NCBI GenBank assembly: GCA_022559845.1
Contig: CM040118.1
Coordinates: 445,530,053 to 445,594,052 of the forward strand
DNA: 64,000 nt
Direction of reading: 5' to 3'
Origin: Amorphophallus konjac
Taxonomy: Eukaryota > Streptophyta > Magnoliopsida > Alismatales > Araceae
Shown here: in pieces, positions 60,654 to 64,000 of the stretch
Layout: the number at the start of each line of letters is the position of its first letter
Numbering within the stretch: the first letter of the stretch is position 1
Translations under genes and position numbers: made by a program
The notes under the pieces: model-generated
The model's input: only the letters and a program-made list of their open reading frames with translations
Told to the model about the DNA's origin: nothing
Database searches by the model: none

Positions 60654-60658
60654 GTTAG

Positions 60659-60996
60659 AATCGACATCTCTTCCATCTCCTGGCACTAATTCTTCCTCTC
60701 CAGAATTGAGATTCGATCAGGTGTAGAGGTTGTTCAAAAGAAGTAGGTCTGGCAGGAGGAGCCAGGAGCAGGAGGAGCAGATTTCAGTAGTGTCTGATCA
60801 GCAACCTGAGGCTCGACCACTGCGGCATGGTTTGAATGAGCAGCCAGGACAATGTTGGAGATGTGGCGGGTTTCACGAGGGCAGGCCATGCCCTATGGAT
60901 GAAGTAGAGTTGGAATGTTTTCAGTGTGGTCAGGTCGGCCACATTGCACGCGAGTGTCTGTGGCAACGGCCCCAGTCCCAGCCATCCCCGCAATAG
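60659..60996 (+). pseudogene. X gag, C-terminal part with zinc knuckles
   Basis: Continues the frame of 55447-56308 after Y is removed. It holds a basic stretch (FKRSRSGRRSQEQEEQ) and two cysteine motifs: CWRCGGFHEGRPC and the canonical nucleocapsid knuckle CFQCGQVGHIAREC (C-X2-C-X4-H-X4-C), which binds element RNA. TAG stops lie near 60724 and at 60994-60996; both could derive from CAG. In intact relatives a protease with a DSGAS motif follows; none is seen here. Confidence 0.85.
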
Positions 60997-61946
60997 TTCA
61001 CTAGCATGGCGAGACAGGGATCCCGGCGTGCGCGAGGCACTTGACTGGGTAGAGTGATGGTACCCCACCTCGTGAAAGGTATGTGCGATCTTTAATTATT
61101 ATGTGATATGTTTTTGTTGATTCTGCTGTTTTCTTGTTATAATTGTGTTTTCACGCGCCTGTGCTTTTCCCGAAGTGTGTTTGGGAGTTCCCGAGAGCGT
61201 CCTGTGTATCGACAGTGGAGTTGTCTACGGAGGTTGTGTGCTCGTCTCTCTTCATTTCCCGATGTGTAGATGTCGATAAGGTCGTATAGAGTCAGGAGAG
61301 TGGAATCACCAGTCGGACTAATATGCTATGTTGTGGGGCTGGTGTTGAGCCTCCCAAAGTGCTCTGATATTAAGACCTGAGCATGTAAGTGGATTGTCAA
61401 GCGAGGAAAGGAAGTTGTGTTCCGGAATCAAAGAGTTGAGCTCCTTAACCTATATTTCTGGATTTAACCCATTTTAATTGGGGACCATGTTATAGCAGAT
61501 GTTAAGTCTTTCCCTTGTTCTTATGGTATGATTGATGCAGAGTTGCATAGCGGAAGCATGGTGGGCCCATGACCCATAGGCCCCAGGATCGGAAAGGTGG
61601 TGGCGAATGGCATGCGTTTTAATGGTAAGCGAGCCTTACAGATTTTATAGTCAATTGCGGAGAGTTGACTTCAGATGGAAGGCTGTGTTGGCCAGGTGAG
61701 TGGCCTCGGTTGCCTTGTGTCAGCGGCAATATCCTACTATGGGGCGCCAATAGAAATGAGAATCAGGGAGCTCAGCGGTGAGAGTTGCCGGATAAGGATA
61801 ATTATGGCGCCAGTTCTTTTCGTGAATGGTGTCGTGTGGCTCTGAATGAAGTCACTTAGTAATTAGTATTGGGGCAAGTTGTGGCCATTTGGACTGGTTA
61901 TAATTAAGGCATAGGTATGCGTTGCTCAGAGTTGAGCTGACAATTT
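60997..61946 (+). other. X sequence after gag, no readable pol
   Basis: About 950 bp with short open stretches but no protease or reverse transcriptase signature that I can read. It may be decayed pol or unique sequence of a gag-only derivative. It ends where LTR Z begins. Confidence 0.5.
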
Positions 61947-63449
61947 TGTAACGACCCAAGATCTGGGTACCAGAAAGGAACCAGTACGACCCGAATCCTG
62001 GCCTGCCACCCACGAGTCGGGAGGCTCAAAAGGGTTATTTGGACGATGCGGAGATATATAAGAATCTAAAATAATTACAGAACTACAGACTATATATATA
62101 TTAATGTAGGAAAATTAAACAACTTACGTAATTAAACGATCATACAGTCTAGAATATCCAAGTCCATAATAAGTACAGTCAATAGAAAGAAAAGTACAAG
62201 AACATGAGGCATACCCCACCTCTGGTGAATTAGCAGCTAAATCGGATTGCCGGCACCACGAGCAGCCTCTGAAGTACTCCGCGTCAACCTCGCCTCACTT
62301 GTAAAGCGAAGGGGGTGAGTCTCATCTCATTGGCTCAGTAGGGGTCCCGCAGATTCTTATCTCACAACGAGAAACACAACAGTACGATAAACAATAAGCG
62401 AGGACAATAAATACTAAGCATATAACAAAAGGAGGCAGTAAATAATAATAAAAGAGAACTACACAAGTGCTAGTCTTAAAAACAAGGTACACTGAGCCGC
62501 CAGAACAGTAACCTCATGATGAAGGGAACCAGAGTCACTACCTTACAGGTAACGGGAGTACTACCCACTAGAAGCAAGGCCGGATGCGTCCACTGACGTC
62601 TTAGTCCACACCCCAGGTATCTCCCTACTCACTCCAGGCAAAGACTAAGACACATTAACCACGTAACCACAGAACAAGGACTAGTTGGGGCCGCACCCGT
62701 TAGCGCATGTCCAACGCCCCCAACTACGTATGCATACACAGACTATGCGCTCTAAGTAGGGTCCCCTAGCTAGTTTTCCCCCCAGCCCAGACTCAAGCTG
62801 CAAAGACGAGGGGCCTTATGGTAACTAGCCTAAAAATCATCTCGTCGGGAAGAGCTCTCACCACTCCCAAGTGGGTCCGCACACGCATGTGCAAGAAAGC
62901 TATGACTAGTGGGAAATGTCACTTGAAGTACGGACTCACTGAGAAGCCACTGACATGTCATCGGTCGTGGACACATGCTCGTCGCACGAAACATAAGTCT
63001 AGTTCATAAGCACAAGGCCACCGAGATTGCTATCTCGGAAAACTATGAACTATTTACATTTCCCCGCCATGGGATGCACCCACATGTTTTAAACTAAGTC
63101 ATCGGGAGTCCAACCATGAGATGGCCCTTGCAGGTTTTATATGGCTAATTTATTGCTTATTTTATCCATAAATGTCTCTATTCAAGTTTTAGGGTGAAAA
63201 ATCGAGTTTTGGGGACCGAATAGGCTACTTTCTATAATGGGTCTGGGGGGGTTCAGTCGATCGGTCCATACGGGTCAGTCGATTGGATTTCCCAGAAATG
63301 ATTTTCTCAGAAACTGGTCGACTGGCCTCTGCGGCCGGTCGACCTGACCCTGGGTCAGTCGATCGAAACCAGGGGTTTGGTCGATTGAACCCATCTGCAA
63401 CCTAACCTTTAGCCCTGCCAGGAACCAGTCGACTGGGCCATGTGCTTGG
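61947..63449 (-). repeat. Z: minus-strand LTR related to X
   Basis: Starts TGTAACGACCC on +, the complement of GGGTCGTTACA, the X LTR end. Shared words include GGGACCCCTACTGAGCCAATG in reverse (about 62320-62350). GGTCGAC/CAGTCGA words cluster at 63255-63435. It is cut by W before its far end, so the length and target duplication are unknown, and it shows no primer site on its left. Confidence 0.68.
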
Positions 63450-64000
63450 TGTCACGCCCCGAGATTTCAGCGGAAACAAGTCGGGAACATGAATAGCTGG
63501 CAAAGTGAGCCTCAAGCTAGCAAGGCAATCTTAGCGCCACATTCATTCATACAAAAGCATAAATGGTGTACGCAACATCATAAGATCAAAACCTTCAACT
63601 TTATTGAATAATAATCAGAGTTTACAACTAAACATTTACTCTCATGACAACAAGACTCACTAGACTCAAGAAAATAGAAAATTACATAAACATGATCAAT
63701 TTCACCGCCTATTGCAGTGAACGATCCTGAATAAAAATAACAGACTCAAGTAGACAAACTATCTAGGGTTCTTCTCAATCTTCACTCGCACTCGGAACCA
63801 CCACTTGAATGATCTGACTCCGATCCACTAGAGCTTCCTAAAAAGGTTGAGAAAGTAGGAAGTGAGCGCACTCGCCCAGTAAGTATCTTCGTGTTATCAT
63901 GTCGGCATAGTTTACATATTTAATATTTTAACTCTAGAAGGTTTAAATAATGAAAGAAAGTGCGATAAATCATGCGGTAAAAACAATAGTAACAAATAAC
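63450..64000 (-). repeat. W: partial minus-strand LTR at window end
   Basis: Begins TGTCACGCCCCGAG, the complement of the CTCGGGGCGTGACA end of chromovirus LTRs and close to the end of Y. The word GTGAGCGCACTCGCCCAGTA near 63860 matches, in reverse, the block found before the 3' part of Tekay LTRs. It runs out of the window. Confidence 0.62.

Larger units (their letters stand above)
51950..61946 (+). mobile_element. X: Tekay-like chromovirus derivative
   Basis: Plus-strand Ty3/gypsy element. It shows an internal 3' end (51950-52400) with the conserved TTGAGGATGAAATTTCTGTAAGGGG purine-tract context, an LTR (52401-55297), a tRNA-Met primer site (55300-55310) and gag (55447-56308 continued at 60659-60996). 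Gag is split by solo LTR Y. An LTR flanked on one side by an internal 3' end and on the other by a primer site implies two copies sharing one LTR, or a recombinant. The downstream part is cut by Z. Confidence 0.7.

Overview
This window is plant nuclear DNA made almost entirely of nested LTR retrotransposons. The evidence is Ty3/gypsy and Ty1/copia gag and integrase fragments, primer sites for plant initiator-tRNA-Met and tRNA-Arg, very long LTRs (about 1.8 to 4.3 kb), an antisense plant-mobile-domain (PMD) gene typical of Tat/Ogre elements, and many in-frame stops in otherwise unbroken reading frames. It suggests intergenic heterochromatin of a large-genome seed plant; I cannot name the species. 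I see no intact host gene, rRNA, tRNA or CRISPR array. Labels T, G1, S1, C, D, X, Y, Z and W are mine.

Layout. (1) 1-24195 is the 3' part of a giant Tat/Ogre-like element, T (+): end of integrase, a 3' region of hairpin-bearing tandem repeats (about 90, 128 and 126 bp), an antisense spliced PMD pseudogene (13659-19058), a polypurine tract and a roughly 4 kb LTR (20216-24195). (2) T's 126-bp array is split by G1 (2039-11944, -), a gag-only Ty3-type element with target duplication ATACA. G1's left LTR is itself split by a solo Tat-like LTR (2111-5841, +, duplication ACCGT). (3) S1 (24196-34296, -, duplication CGATG) is a SIRE-like copia element carrying gag but no recognisable pol. (4) D (34302-51949, -) is a truncated Tat-like element, split by C (34976-48332, -, duplication ATGAT), another gag-only element with a very long proline-rich ORF. 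(5) X (51950-61946, +) is Tekay-chromovirus-like. It has an internal 3' end, an LTR, a primer site and a gag split by Y (56309-60653, duplication GTTAG), a solo LTR. (6) Z and W are minus-strand LTR pieces that close the window.

How the parts relate. The exact 5-bp duplications order the insertions: T before G1 before the solo LTR; D before C; X before Y. None of the complete elements here (G1, S1, C) encodes a visible protease, reverse transcriptase or integrase, so all three would have depended on enzymes from other copies. Their frames are broken mainly by TAG, TAA and TGA rather than by frameshifts, which fits cytosine-deamination decay of methylated DNA.

Most novel signals. The hairpins repeated through T's 3' region have arms that change between units while staying complementary, including G.U intermediates on the sense strand, as in a selected RNA structure. 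Several LTR families also carry their own clusters of short perfect palindromes, often upstream of the TATA box. T's polypurine tract lies between two arrays that are complementary to each other.
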